Shown piece by piece: positions 9,496 to 17,946 of a stretch of 64,000 bases of DNA; the stretch's first letter is position 1, and every line of letters starts with the position of its first letter. Where the stretch lies: contig NZ_JAPEPZ010000002.1 in NCBI RefSeq assembly GCF_026339875.1, positions 620,001-684,000 on the forward strand. The letters run 5' to 3'. The notes below the pieces were generated by a model. The model was not told where the DNA came from, did not search any database, and saw nothing but the letters and a program-made list of their open reading frames with translations. A program made the position numbers and the translations under genes. This DNA comes from Streptomyces sp. NBC_01571 (GTDB taxonomy: Bacteria > Actinomycetota > Actinomycetes > Streptomycetales > Streptomycetaceae).

Positions 9496-9531
9496 GCTTT
9501 CCGGGATCGTCACGCTTTCCGGGATGGTCAC
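9496..9531. repeat. 18-bp tandem repeat x2 in the leader of the 9484 gene
   Basis: Two adjacent copies of GCTTTCCGGGATsGTCAC differing at one base, 12 nt upstream of the start codon of the minus-strand secreted protein. Could be a regulator-binding direct repeat or simple slippage. Confidence 0.6.
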
Positions 9532-9812
9532 GCGGCCCGGTCCCGGCGGTGGACCGTGCGGGAACGGCGCCGAGCGGCGCTCGGCGAGGGCTCGCCCACG
9601 GCATCCGCCCGCGGAGCCGTCGCATGGGAACAGCCGCAGGGTGATACGCGGCCTCTCACGGGGCGGACACCACCACAGGGTGCTGCGGAGGCGCACCTGC
9701 CGGTGCTTCCACCGTACGACGGGTGGCGCCGTGTCACGAGCCGATCAGGTCCTACGCCGGCCGGCCTGCGGCCCCACAACTCACGCGAGGCTGCGGTGTC
9801 CGTCGTCGGGAC

Positions 9813-10637
9813 CTAGCCCGCGGACGCGGCGGTATCGGCGTGCCGGGCCTCCATCGCGGCGATGACCCGCTGCCGGGCCAGCCGCCGGGCCCGCCTGAGC
9901 TTCGCGTCGGCCAGCAGGAGGGGCGCGTACCAGATCCAACCCCACACGCTGTAGGAAACGGTCCCGCTCAGCACCAGCGCCTTGTTGGTCGCGACGGCCA
10001 GCACGAAGGTGGCGACGTACGCGGCCACCCGATGACGGACCATGAGCCGCAGCGGCGCCCGCCACGGACCGGCCAGCAGTTCCAGCGCGGCCGCCACCTC
10101 GGTGGCCCGCAGGTCCTCGGGATGCGCGGGCGCCTGGCCGCCCTGCTCCAGCGCTTCCGCGACATCAGCGCTGTGGGACGTCAGAGCCGCCCGCTCGGCC
10201 CGCGCGGTCCCCGTCCTCTCCCGTACGTCCTGCCAGTAGCCCCGCCCGGCCCAGCCGAGCGCGGCCTGCGCCCGTACCGCCTCGGGCGAACCCGCCGGCG
10301 CCAGCACGGCGATCCGCTCCTTCAGCGAGGTCGCCCGACCGCTGCGCCCGGGGTACGTCCACTCGTCGGCCCGCAGACACAACTCCAGGTAGGAGACGAG
10401 CAGTCCGAGGTCCTCGGGACACTGTGCGAGCCCGGCCTCGTAGGCCTTCTCCGCCTCGGCGTCGTGGTCGTCCTCGTCCTCCGCCGCGTGGGCGAGGCCG
10501 AGCCACCGGTAGAGCACCGGATCGGGCCCGAGTTCCTCCAGGCCGGATTCGGCCAGCTTCCGGACCTGCGTGAATCCGCCCACTGCAAAAAGCTCCTCGC
10601 AGCGGTCGACGTATTCGTCGTGCGTCACGGTTCCCAC
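9813..10637 (-). CDS. TPR-like membrane-associated protein
   Basis: 274 residues, GTG start at 10637 (a second GTG at 10628 is equally possible). Residues 1-150 are Ala/Leu/Glu-rich paired helices with repeated motifs such as VLYRWLGLAHAAEDEDDHD and AYEAGLAQCPEDLGLLVSYLE, characteristic of tetratricopeptide repeats. Residues about 205-250 hold two hydrophobic helices (VAAYVATFVLAVATNKAL; WGWIWYAPLLLADA) followed by a basic tail, so it is probably a membrane-anchored protein with its TPR part in the cytosol. The partner is unknown. It is monocistronic between two intergenic gaps. Confidence 0.75.
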   Translation of the reverse strand: MGTVTHDEYVDRCEELFAVGGFTQVRKLAESGLEELGPDPVLYRWLGLAHAAEDEDDHDAEAEKAYEAGLAQCPEDLGLLVSYLELCLRADEWTYPGRSGRATSLKERIAVLAPAGSPEAVRAQAALGWAGRGYWQDVRERTGTARAERAALTSHSADVAEALEQGGQAPAHPEDLRATEVAAALELLAGPWRAPLRLMVRHRVAAYVATFVLAVATNKALVLSGTVSYSVWGWIWYAPLLLADAKLRRARRLARQRVIAAMEARHADTAASAG

Positions 10638-11061
10638 CCCAGTCGATCAATAGGGCCACCTTCAGCCACACGAACCCGCTGGTCAAGGCATGTCGACGCG
10701 AGCCCGGGGCTCACACCTGGCCGGCGCCGCCGTCCACGACGAGGTCGACAGGACCGGGCTGCCGATGCCTGAACCCCCTGGGCTGAGTAGACGAGTTGCC
10801 GCGACGTCGTCTCAACGCGTGAGTCGAAGTCGCACGCTAGCGCAACGGGCGGTGTTCACAGGAGCGGGAGTCACTCAGCCTGGCCCGGCCCGACACGGCC
10901 GTGACGGAAGGCTGGGGGTGAGGTCCGACGCTCGGCCAGCGGTGGACCCGTTGGGGACCACCTGCTCGAATGGCGGCTTTACCCGTCGTGGATTGAACGA
11001 CTCATCGCGGCGTGATCGGCTACGGCTGACATGACGCACGCAAGCGCTGCCGGAGGCCCTC
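10638..11061. other. Intergenic region, no supported gene
   Basis: 424 bases separating divergent genes, so promoters for both should lie here. The only ORFs are short, Arg-rich and lack Shine-Dalgarno sequences. No hairpin stronger than background was seen. Confidence 0.4.
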
Positions 11062-11508
11062 GTGCCGTACTACCTGCTCACCGTGACGGCCTCACGGCGG
11101 ACCAACCTCGGGCTGCAGGTCGAACCCGCCGTGCGAATAAGGGAACTGGCGTCACGGGTGAATGACACCGACGTCCCCATGCCCGGCGACCGCCTCCTGC
11201 TGCTTCGCCCCGACACGGGCACGTGGTGGATCGCCCCGCTGGCCTCCTTCGGCCTGGAGGCGTGGCGGAAGGACGGTCTCGTCTACACCCGCAGCGACCC
11301 AGCCGACCCGGAGTTCACACTGGCCCTCGGCGGCCGGGGAGGCCCGGAGGAGAGCCTCCCGGTGGGCACCGAGATCTGGCTCGACGACAACGCTCCGACC
11401 AGCGGTCACCGCACCGATGGCTGGCGCCGCATCATCGCCGACATCGCCTCGGGTGACTGGCATCAGGCGGACCCGGACGCGGTCGACACCACCGTCACCG
11501 ACCGCTGA
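11062..11508 (+). CDS. Hypothetical protein (148 aa)
   Basis: GTG start with GGAGG 6 nt upstream. Soluble, beta-rich sequence (YYLLTVTASRRTNLGLQVEP; DRLLLLRPDTGTWWIAPL; ESLPVGTEIWLDD) without signal peptide or membrane segment. Family not recognised. Codon use is typical of the genome. The following gene starts 184 nt later on the same strand. Confidence 0.65.
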   Translation: MPYYLLTVTASRRTNLGLQVEPAVRIRELASRVNDTDVPMPGDRLLLLRPDTGTWWIAPLASFGLEAWRKDGLVYTRSDPADPEFTLALGGRGGPEESLPVGTEIWLDDNAPTSGHRTDGWRRIIADIASGDWHQADPDAVDTTVTDR

Positions 11509-11692
11509 TCCCTGGACCCGGCAGAACGCCTCAGTCGGACACATGCCCAAAGCGGCGTCCCTGTTTGGCACATGGGGAGCCGCTCATCGGCGCTGCGGCA
11601 CTCGGCGAGTCGCCGGAGTACAGCTACGAGCGACTCCCGAACTCGCGTGCTGTCAGGCGCCTCCGCCTCTGTCGCTGTGAGAGGAAATTCTC

Positions 11693-12367
11693 TTGTCCAT
11701 GTCGATTCTCTATCGGGTTCGCGAGCCTTTTCCCGATGCGCCGATCGCGCTGTCACGAGCGCGCGCGATCATGCGCGAACTGTCCGACTGGCAGACCATC
11801 CCCTGGCCCCAACTGGAGCTGGTCACCACAGCCGAGCAGTACGCGCACGCAGTGCGCACGTTCGGCGCCGCGCTGGCCGCCTGGGATCAGGACCTGTCTG
11901 GATTCGGACCCGTCCGGGATGAACTGCAGCGCCGCGGCGTCGCGTTCGACCGGGAGGAGCGAAGCTGCCTGTTCCTTGCGGACATGCAGCTCCGTCCGGA
12001 CCTGGCCGACCTGTGGCCACTGCCCGAAGGTCTGTCCCTCTCCCTGGCCAGGACTCCGCCCTTCGGCGGCCCCGAGAGCGAACCCGAGGACGACTGCACG
12101 GAGGAGGAACTGGACCTGATGGTCTCCGCACTCGGGCCTCTGACCATGAACGTCAGCTGGAACTGCGGCTGGCGGGGCCTGGCCGATTCCAAAGGCTGTG
12201 GCGTCCAGCTCTGTCTGAACAGCGTCTGGGCCGAGCAGTACGCCGAGCCGACACCCGGTGAGTTCGGGGTCTGGGTTTCCCTCGGTTCCCGCGTCGCCTG
12301 GAGCCCGGCCGGCCAGTCATGGCTGCGCGCCTCGGGACTGCCGCTCGGCGAACCCCAGACAGGCTAG
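11693..12367 (+). CDS. Hypothetical protein (224 aa)
   Basis: A TTG at 11693 has GAGAGGA at a 7-nt spacing, whereas the ATG at 11699 would be 13 nt away, so TTG is the better start. Acidic protein with an EDDCTEEELD stretch near residue 130 and a Trp-rich C-terminal half (VSWNCGWRGLADSKGCGVQL). No signal peptide or membrane helix. Family not recognised; possibly an immunity or DUF-type protein. Confidence 0.65.
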   Translation: MSMSILYRVREPFPDAPIALSRARAIMRELSDWQTIPWPQLELVTTAEQYAHAVRTFGAALAAWDQDLSGFGPVRDELQRRGVAFDREERSCLFLADMQLRPDLADLWPLPEGLSLSLARTPPFGGPESEPEDDCTEEELDLMVSALGPLTMNVSWNCGWRGLADSKGCGVQLCLNSVWAEQYAEPTPGEFGVWVSLGSRVAWSPAGQSWLRASGLPLGEPQTG

Positions 12368-12610
12368 CAACGCACCGGAGCGCCGCCCCACACCCGGGCG
12401 CCGCCAACTCCGGTAGGCGGCGTCCGGCCCCTCGGAGGTCTCCATGTGAATCGTCCCCTGCCCGACCCGCTCGTCAGCGCGGGGCTCCGTCGAGCACGCT
12501 GGCGTACTCGAGCGGAGGGGACGCCAGTTCAAAGACCAGCACCCGTGAAACCCGTCCGGGATTCCGCACCCTTCAGCCTCTTGTTCCGTGCGAGTGGGCC
12601 CTTCGCGTCC

Positions 12611-12901
12611 TCAGCCGGCCCGGGACACCATGCCGTCCCGGGCTGCTTCCAGTACAGAGAGCCAGGAGGCGACGTCCGGCTTGCGCCGCAGCAGCACTCT
12701 GCGCTCCCGCTCGGTCATGCCGCCCCACACACCGAACTCGATGCGCTCATCGAGAGCCTCAGCCAGACACTCCGTGCGCACCGGACACCCCATGCAGATC
12801 AGCTTGGCCCGCTTCTGGCGCGGACTGTCCGCGAACAGCTCATCCGCATCGGCGCTGCCACAGGCGGAGTTCTCTCTCCAGTCGGTCGTCGCACTCGTCA
12901 T
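12611..12901 (-). CDS. WhiB-family iron-sulfur transcriptional regulator
   Basis: 96 residues from ATG 12901, with GAGAGGGA 5 nt upstream; a second ATG at 12919 would place the SD inside the gene. The four cluster Cys are present: one in SACG (residue ~14), ICMGC and RTEC. They are followed by the FGVWGGM turn and basic RERRVLLRRK motif. WhiB-like proteins carry a [4Fe-4S] cluster and bind principal sigma factor region 4 to control development, redox response or antibiotic genes. Length and layout match the short WblE/WhiB1-type class; the specific paralog is not certain. Confidence 0.93.
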   Translation of the reverse strand: MTSATTDWRENSACGSADADELFADSPRQKRAKLICMGCPVRTECLAEALDERIEFGVWGGMTERERRVLLRRKPDVASWLSVLEAARDGMVSRAG

Positions 12902-13374
12902 GGCTTCCCTCTCCCCCACCCCTGACCAAGCTGATCACACTGCTGCAGAGGCTGCCGTCCCGGCTCGATCCCCGGACCGCACGCGCCCTCCCACCCCAAC
13001 CCAACCCACTCCTCCCCAACGCGGCGCCGTCGCCCCGACGCTCGGGACTGCGAACCGCGCCACTGCCGCGCAGGGCATCGGCCCCTCGTTCACCGTCCAT
13101 CCCGATATACGTGACGCAACCCGCATCCGCTCACGGGTGTTGAAGGCTGCCGTACACCAACTGACCGGTGAGCCCCCGCACGAATGCCCCGATGAGCAGC
13201 CCGACGGCGCGGACCGCCCCGGCATTCGTCACGTGGTCACCACGCTGCCCGTGAGGATGGCAGTCGCGCCGTACAGCAGCCTGCCGCGGACCGGTGGGTG
13301 TCGTCCGACAGCAACACACCAGGTACAGGGCTCGAATTGGTATTCAGACGGCTCTGAGATGGGGCGTCCGCACG
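12902..13374. other. Intergenic region upstream of whiB-like gene
   Basis: 473 bases. The proximal part should hold the whiB-like promoter. A short minus-strand frame ending at 13131 (AVRAVGLLIGAFVRGLTG then VYGSLQHP) has one hydrophobic helix, but lacks a convincing start or SD and may be a gene remnant. Nothing else is supported. Confidence 0.4.
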
Positions 13375-14619
13375 TCACCGTGTCCTGGCGCCGCGGCGGC
13401 GTCGGGCGAGCAGCACGAGGGTGCCGCCGGCCGTGACCGTCGCCGCGGCCGAACCGGCCAGCTCGGCAGTGCCGTTGCCGCCCGTGGCGGCGAGGTTGCC
13501 CTGCGGGCTCGTGCCGGACGAGTCACCGGTGGGGCTGTCGGTGGGCGCAGGGGACGTCGAGCCGGTCATGGTGTGGGGGCCGCCCGTCGAGGGGTCGTGG
13601 GTGTTGTCACCGCCGCTCGTGCCCGTACCCGTACCCGTACCACCGTGTCCTGTCCCGCCGCCGGAGGTGGTGCCGCCCGAGCCGCCCGTTCCCGGGTCGT
13701 CGTCCTTGGCCACGTCCACGTGGAGAAAGGCCGTGTCGTTCGCCGCGTTCTTGTCGTAGTCCTGGTGGGTGCCGTAGACGGAACTCGCCCGGACCTCTCC
13801 CTCGGTGTCGTGCGCCTTGCCGCCGACCTTGAGGACGAAGGTGTAACGGAGCGTCTGGCCGACCTCGATGAGGTTGTCGTCGTGCCAGCACACGTAGACG
13901 GGGTGCCCTGGCTCCGACGGACCGGTCGGCGAGTCGATCCCGAAGGGGGCGCACTCCTGCGGGACCTGGACGGCGGTGGTACCGGCCGGAACGTGCACCA
14001 TCAGGCCCGGCTGGTCGTCGCTCTGCGTGTTGTGGATCCAGCCGGGTCCGTCGTTGCGCAGGGCGGCCGTGACGGTGACGGTGTGCCCGCGCCGGCCCTT
14101 CGCCCGGTCCCCGACCGCCACGAGGTCGGCCGAACTGTCCACCGTCAGAGGCATACGGTGATAGCTGTCGCCGTACCCCTCCTTGCCCGGTACATCTCCC
14201 GTGGGGCCGGTGCCGTACTCGACGGACTCCATGAGGCCCTTGGCGAGCCCCTTGAACCGTACGGGCACGGTGAGGGAGGCTCCCGGTTCGACGACGGTGT
14301 CCAGCCTGCACCGTGCCTGACCCACCTGGTCGGCGTCGGTCGAATAGGTGCACCCCTCGGTGTGGTCGGTGAAGCCGAGCCCCCGGGTCAGCCGCACCTG
14401 GAAGAGGACGCCGTGCGCGGCCTCCGTGCCGGTGTTGGTGAGGGTGACGCTCTTGTCGTACGTCCCGCCCGGCTCGAGGGCCGGGGTCGGGAGCGTCGAG
14501 ACCACCAGCTGCACACCGGAGGCGTCGGCGTGCGCGACGGAGGCGGACAGTGCGGGGACGGTCATGCCGAGCACGGCGGTGGCCAGGGTTGCCGTTCGGC
14601 GGAATCGTGCACGCACCAC
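13375..14619 (-). CDS. Cell-wall-anchored surface protein, LAxTG sortase substrate
   Basis: 414 residues from GTG 14619, with GGAGGAG at 5 nt. Residues 1-31 are a signal peptide (RRTATLATAVLGMTVPALSA, AHA). Residues ~35-310 are beta-sandwich, DUF11-like repeats (PGGTYDKSVTLTNTGTEAA; GHTVTVTAALRNDGPG). A Gly/Thr/Ser/Pro-rich linker (310-385) then spans the wall, and LAATGG plus a hydrophobic helix and RRRRGARTR tail form a class E sortase sorting signal. It is therefore displayed on peptidoglycan, as in aerial-hypha surface proteins. Ligand unknown. A strongly repetitive GTACCC run encodes the GTGTGT linker. Confidence 0.85.
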   Translation of the reverse strand: MVRARFRRTATLATAVLGMTVPALSASVAHADASGVQLVVSTLPTPALEPGGTYDKSVTLTNTGTEAAHGVLFQVRLTRGLGFTDHTEGCTYSTDADQVGQARCRLDTVVEPGASLTVPVRFKGLAKGLMESVEYGTGPTGDVPGKEGYGDSYHRMPLTVDSSADLVAVGDRAKGRRGHTVTVTAALRNDGPGWIHNTQSDDQPGLMVHVPAGTTAVQVPQECAPFGIDSPTGPSEPGHPVYVCWHDDNLIEVGQTLRYTFVLKVGGKAHDTEGEVRASSVYGTHQDYDKNAANDTAFLHVDVAKDDDPGTGGSGGTTSGGGTGHGGTGTGTGTSGGDNTHDPSTGGPHTMTGSTSPAPTDSPTGDSSGTSPQGNLAATGGNGTAELAGSAAATVTAGGTLVLLARRRRGARTR

Positions 14620-15075
14620 GGAATCTCCTCCAGGGACAGGAAAAAGCAGGACGGCGGTGGCTTTTTCCGTCCGCCGGTTCACCTTCTGGACACCTGGAGG
14701 GTCACCTTAGTTGTAACGACCAGTTGTTTTTGACCTGTTCATGGGATCTGGCGGGCTCTCCGACGGTGGCCGCGACGTGCTGTCCTGACCTCCTGGACCG
14801 CCCTGGGGTGCGAGCGGCTGTCGAATCCGCTAGCGCTTCGGCCACGCGGGTTCGCCGGGATAGGCGATCAAGGCAACCACATCTTGCACCGGTCGACATG
14901 GTGTCGCAGACGCCGACACCAAGCCTGCGTCAGCCACTACGAACGACGAGGCCACAGCCCCTGAAAGCCTGCCCAGCGACCAGAACCAGCACTGTTGCAG
15001 CACTTCAGTGACACTCCTCGCCAAGCACGACAAAAGTGTGTCCGCCGCAGATCATCCCTGATCTTGCGTGGGTAC

Positions 15076-15093
15076 CCCCGGCTTCAGCCAGGG
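15076..15093. repeat. Left-end subterminal hairpin of the IS200/IS605 element
   Basis: CCCCGGC-TTCA-GCCAGGG forms a 7-pair stem with one C.A mismatch and a TTCA loop. It lies 66 nt beyond the tnpA stop. A second stem, CGCGTCCTC/GAGG-c-ACGCG at 15101-15125, follows. TnpA recognises such hairpins in single-stranded DNA. Confidence 0.7.
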
Positions 15094-15158
15094 AGGGAAA
15101 CGCGTCCTCGTCCCGGAGGCACGCGGCGCCTGAGTTGACTTCGTCTCTGTTTTTACGG

Positions 15159-15587
15159 TCAGACAGGCCGCTTCTGGCTTTCGATGTACTGACGGATCAC
15201 GGTCAGTGGTGCACCGCCGCAAGAGCCGGAGAAGTAGGAGCGCGACCAGAACACCGAGCCCATCCCGATGCGGTGTAGCCGGCCGGTGTACTCGGCCCGC
15301 AGGTAGCGGGAGCTGACGCCCTTGAGGCTGTTGATCAGCTTGGACAGGGCGATCTTCGGCGGGTAGTGCACGAGCAGGTGGACGTGGTCGGCTTCGCCGT
15401 TGAACTCGCGCAGTTCCACTTCGAAGCTGGTGCAGACCTCCCGCATGATCTCTTCGCAGCGCTTGAGCATGGTGTCATCGAAGACATCGCGCCGATATTT
15501 GGTGACAAACACCAAGTGAGCATGCAGGTGGTAAGCGACGTGACGTCCGGTACGGACATCAGGGTTTGGTTCCCAACGCGGTGACAT
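15159..15587 (-). CDS. tnpA: IS200/IS605 TnpA, Y1 HUH transposase
   Basis: 142 residues from ATG 15587, the normal size for this family. HLVFVTKYRR opens the RRM-like fold. HVHLLVHYPPK (residue ~67) carries the HxH metal pair, and IRQY near residue 132 supplies the catalytic tyrosine. The enzyme cuts and rejoins single-stranded ends at the flanking hairpins. The open frame extends far upstream as antisense of tnpB, which is not coding. Divergent from tnpB, sharing a 51-nt promoter region. Appears intact. Confidence 0.93.
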   Translation of the reverse strand: MSPRWEPNPDVRTGRHVAYHLHAHLVFVTKYRRDVFDDTMLKRCEEIMREVCTSFEVELREFNGEADHVHLLVHYPPKIALSKLINSLKGVSSRYLRAEYTGRLHRIGMGSVFWSRSYFSGSCGGAPLTVIRQYIESQKRPV

Positions 15588-15638
15588 ACACCAAAGGTAG
15601 AATCTTCTTTGGAGCTGACCAGGAAGGGGGTGGGCCGG

Positions 15639-16853
15639 ATGATCCGTGCGTACAAGTTCCTCATGCGGCCCACCGTTCGCCAGACAACCGCGCTCGGCGA
15701 GATGCTGCGAGACCATTGCTCGCTCTACAACGGAGCCTTGCAGGAACGCCGCGACGCCTACCGGCACGCCTCGAAGACGAGCGTGACGTACGGGCAGCAG
15801 TCCGCGCAGCTCAAGGACATCCGGGCGTTCGACCCGCAACGTCAGGCTCGCTGGTCGTTCTCGTCGCAGCAGGCGACGTTGCGCCGTCTGGACAAGGCGT
15901 TCGCCGCGTTCTTCCGCCGGGTCAAGTCCGGCGAGACGCCGGGCTACCCCCGTTTCCGGGGCAACAACTGGTTCGACACCGTCGACTTCCCCAAGGACGG
16001 CGACGGCTGCCGCTGGAACTCCACCCCGCACGACCCGGTCACCCGTGTCCGCTTCCAAGGCGTCGGGCACGTCAAGGTCAACCAGCACCGGCCCGTGGTC
16101 GGCAAGATCAAGACCGTCTCCGTCAAGCGCGAAGGCAAGCGCTGGTACGTGATCCTGACCGCCGAGCAGCCCCAGCCAAAGCCGCTGCCCGCGACCGGCA
16201 GCGTGGTCGGCATCGACATGGGCATAGCCAACTTCCTTGCTGACTCCAACGGCGAGTTCGCGCCCAACCCGCGCCACGGCCGCCGCGCCGCCGCGAAACT
16301 CGAAGCCGCACAGCGGGCGCTGTCCCGCTTCCCCCGGGTGCACCGTGACAAGCGCACCAAGAACCACCAGCAGGCCGTTCAGAAGGTCGCCGACCTGCAC
16401 CGCAAAGTCCGGCACCGCCGCCTCGACCACGCACACAAGACCGCCCTCGACCTCGTGCGCGCACACGACTTCATCGCGCACGAAGACCTCAAGATTCGCA
16501 ATATGGTCAAGGCTCCCGCCCCGAAGCCGGACCCCACGACCCCAGGCACCTTCCTACCCAACGGGGCTGCCGCCAAGGCCGGACTCAACCACTCGATCTC
16601 GGATGCCGGATGGGGGGTGTTCCTGACGATCCTGCACGCCAAGGCTGAAAGCGCCGGACGGGAAGTGATCGCCGTGGACCCCCGCAACACCTCCCGCACC
16701 TGCCCCGAATGCGGGCACGTCGCAGCGGAGAACCGGCCCGCACAGGAGAAGTTCCACTGTCAAAACTGCGACCACCAGACGCACGCCGACACCGTGGGCG
16801 CGCTCAACGTTCTACGGGCCGGGCTGGCCCGTCGCGAAGCCCAACCGGCATAG
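15639..16853 (+). CDS. tnpB: TnpB RNA-guided nuclease of IS200/IS605
   Basis: 404 residues from ATG 15639 (SD AGGAAGGGG; a TTG at 15609 is upstream in frame). The N-terminal helix-turn-helix/wedge part (FLMRPTVRQTTALGEML) precedes a RuvC-like nuclease with D193 (GIDMGIANF), E282 (HEDLKI) and D384 (HADTVGALNVL). A zinc ribbon (CPECG near 355, CQNC near 373) lies between. All catalytic residues are present, so it should be active. TnpB uses an RNA from the element's right end to cut the empty donor site and aid retention. That guide RNA should span the tnpB 3' end and the hairpin at 16861. Confidence 0.93.
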   Translation: MIRAYKFLMRPTVRQTTALGEMLRDHCSLYNGALQERRDAYRHASKTSVTYGQQSAQLKDIRAFDPQRQARWSFSSQQATLRRLDKAFAAFFRRVKSGETPGYPRFRGNNWFDTVDFPKDGDGCRWNSTPHDPVTRVRFQGVGHVKVNQHRPVVGKIKTVSVKREGKRWYVILTAEQPQPKPLPATGSVVGIDMGIANFLADSNGEFAPNPRHGRRAAAKLEAAQRALSRFPRVHRDKRTKNHQQAVQKVADLHRKVRHRRLDHAHKTALDLVRAHDFIAHEDLKIRNMVKAPAPKPDPTTPGTFLPNGAAAKAGLNHSISDAGWGVFLTILHAKAESAGREVIAVDPRNTSRTCPECGHVAAENRPAQEKFHCQNCDHQTHADTVGALNVLRAGLARREAQPA

Positions 16854-16860
16854 CGAGAAA

Positions 16861-16880
16861 CCCCCTCGTTCACGAGGAGG
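16861..16880. repeat. Right-end subterminal hairpin of the IS200/IS605 element
   Basis: CCCCCTCG-TTCA-CGAGGAGG: an 8-pair stem with one C.A mismatch and the same TTCA loop as the left end, 8 nt after the tnpB stop. Probably doubles as the 3' scaffold of the TnpB guide RNA; the bases just downstream would be the guide. Confidence 0.75.
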
Positions 16881-17025
16881 AGGAGTCACTTATCCATTCC
16901 AGTTCTCAATGCCATGACCAGCAACTGTTGGACTTGCGAATCATTGATTCCTAGGCTCGGCCGGGCAGGCCTTCCGTGCGAGAAGACCTCGACCACCTGT
17001 CTTCCACATCCGGAGGGGACGTTCG

Positions 17026-17886
17026 ATGAAGCAACGCACGATCGGCGGAAAGACGGTGTCGGCGATCGGGCTCGGCGGCATGCCGATGTCCATTGAGGGC
17101 CGCCCCGACACCCACAGATCGCTCGCGACGATCCACGCTGCGCTCGATGCCGGTGTCACGCTCATCGACACGGCGGACGCGTATCACCGCGACGCCGGCG
17201 AGGTCGGACACAACGAGGAGCTCATCGCCCGGGCTCTGCGCGCGTACGGCCGCGGAGCGGACGACGTGCTCGTCGCGACGAAGGGCGGTCACCTGCGGCC
17301 CGGCGACGGCAGTTGGACGGTGAACGGCACCCCCGCCCATCTCAAGCAGGCCGCCAAGGAGTCGGCCAAGCGTCTGGGCGTCGAGGCGATCGGCCTCTAC
17401 CAGTTCCACCGCCCCGACCCGAGCGTCCCGTACGCCGATTCGATCGGTGCAATCCGTGACCTGCTCGACGAGGGCGTGATCCTCATGGCGGGCATCTCGA
17501 ACGCGACCGTGGACCAGATCGACGAGGCTAACGAGATCCTGGGCGGTCGGCTCGACTCGGTCCAGAACCAGTTCTCGCCCAGGTTCCGTTCAAGTCTGCG
17601 CGAGCTGGAACGCTGCAACGAACTAGGAATCGCGTTCCTGCCCTGGAGCCCGCTGGGCGGCATAGCGAACGCGCCCGAACTCTCGGCGCAGCACGCCGCT
17701 TTCCGGGAGGTCGCGGACGAGGTGGGCGTCAGCGTCTACCGGGTGACCCTGGCCTGGGAGCTCGCCCTCGCGCCCGTGGTGGTCCCGATTCCCGGGTCCT
17801 CTCGCCCCGAAAGCATCAGTGACTCAGCGGCCGCCACCGACGTCCAGCTCACTCCCGAGCAGATTTCCCGCCTGTCGGCGGCCTGA
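17026..17886 (+). CDS. Aldo/keto reductase
   Basis: 286 residues, ATG with GGAGGGGA 7 nt upstream. NADPH-dependent TIM-barrel oxidoreductase: IGLGGMPMS opening, LIDTADAYHRDAGEVGHNEE (catalytic Asp/Tyr), VATKGGHL (Lys), YQFHRPDP (His) and a C-terminal PIPGSSRPESISDSAAA coenzyme-binding loop. All four tetrad residues are visible. Followed 60 nt later by a second aldo/keto reductase, likely the same operon. The carbonyl substrate is unknown. Lies directly beside the IS200/IS605 element, so its promoter is within 130 nt of the right end. Confidence 0.92.
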   Translation: MKQRTIGGKTVSAIGLGGMPMSIEGRPDTHRSLATIHAALDAGVTLIDTADAYHRDAGEVGHNEELIARALRAYGRGADDVLVATKGGHLRPGDGSWTVNGTPAHLKQAAKESAKRLGVEAIGLYQFHRPDPSVPYADSIGAIRDLLDEGVILMAGISNATVDQIDEANEILGGRLDSVQNQFSPRFRSSLRELERCNELGIAFLPWSPLGGIANAPELSAQHAAFREVADEVGVSVYRVTLAWELALAPVVVPIPGSSRPESISDSAAATDVQLTPEQISRLSAA

Positions 17887-17892
17887 GGCGCC

Positions 17893-17916
17893 CGGCACCG
17901 GCACCGGCACCGGCAC
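17893..17916. repeat. CGGCAC hexanucleotide x4
   Basis: Four perfect tandem copies of CGGCAC sit between the stop of the first aldo/keto reductase and the start of the second. Simple slippage-prone repeat in the intercistronic gap. Confidence 0.75.
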
Positions 17917-17946
17917 CGAATACCACTTATGGACAAGGATCCGATC

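Larger units (their letters stand above)
15060..16895. mobile_element. IS200/IS605-family insertion sequence
   Basis: Divergent tnpA (minus) and tnpB (plus) separated by 51 nt, flanked by subterminal hairpins at 15076-15093 and 16861-16880. The hairpins share a TTCA loop and a single C.A mismatch. Such elements move as single strands through a Y1 transposase and leave no inverted repeats or target duplication, matching what is seen. The exact cleavage sites, and hence the ends, are estimated to within about 20 nt. Both ORFs look intact. Confidence 0.85.

Noticed and set aside
9723..10772. 349-aa plus-strand ORF opposite the TPR-like gene
   Set aside because: Arg/Gly/Pro-rich antisense composition; the minus frame has TPR helices and membrane segments.
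15588..16481. Upstream extension of the tnpA frame to 440 aa
   Set aside because: It is antisense to tnpB; the family length is about 140 aa and begins at ATG 15587.
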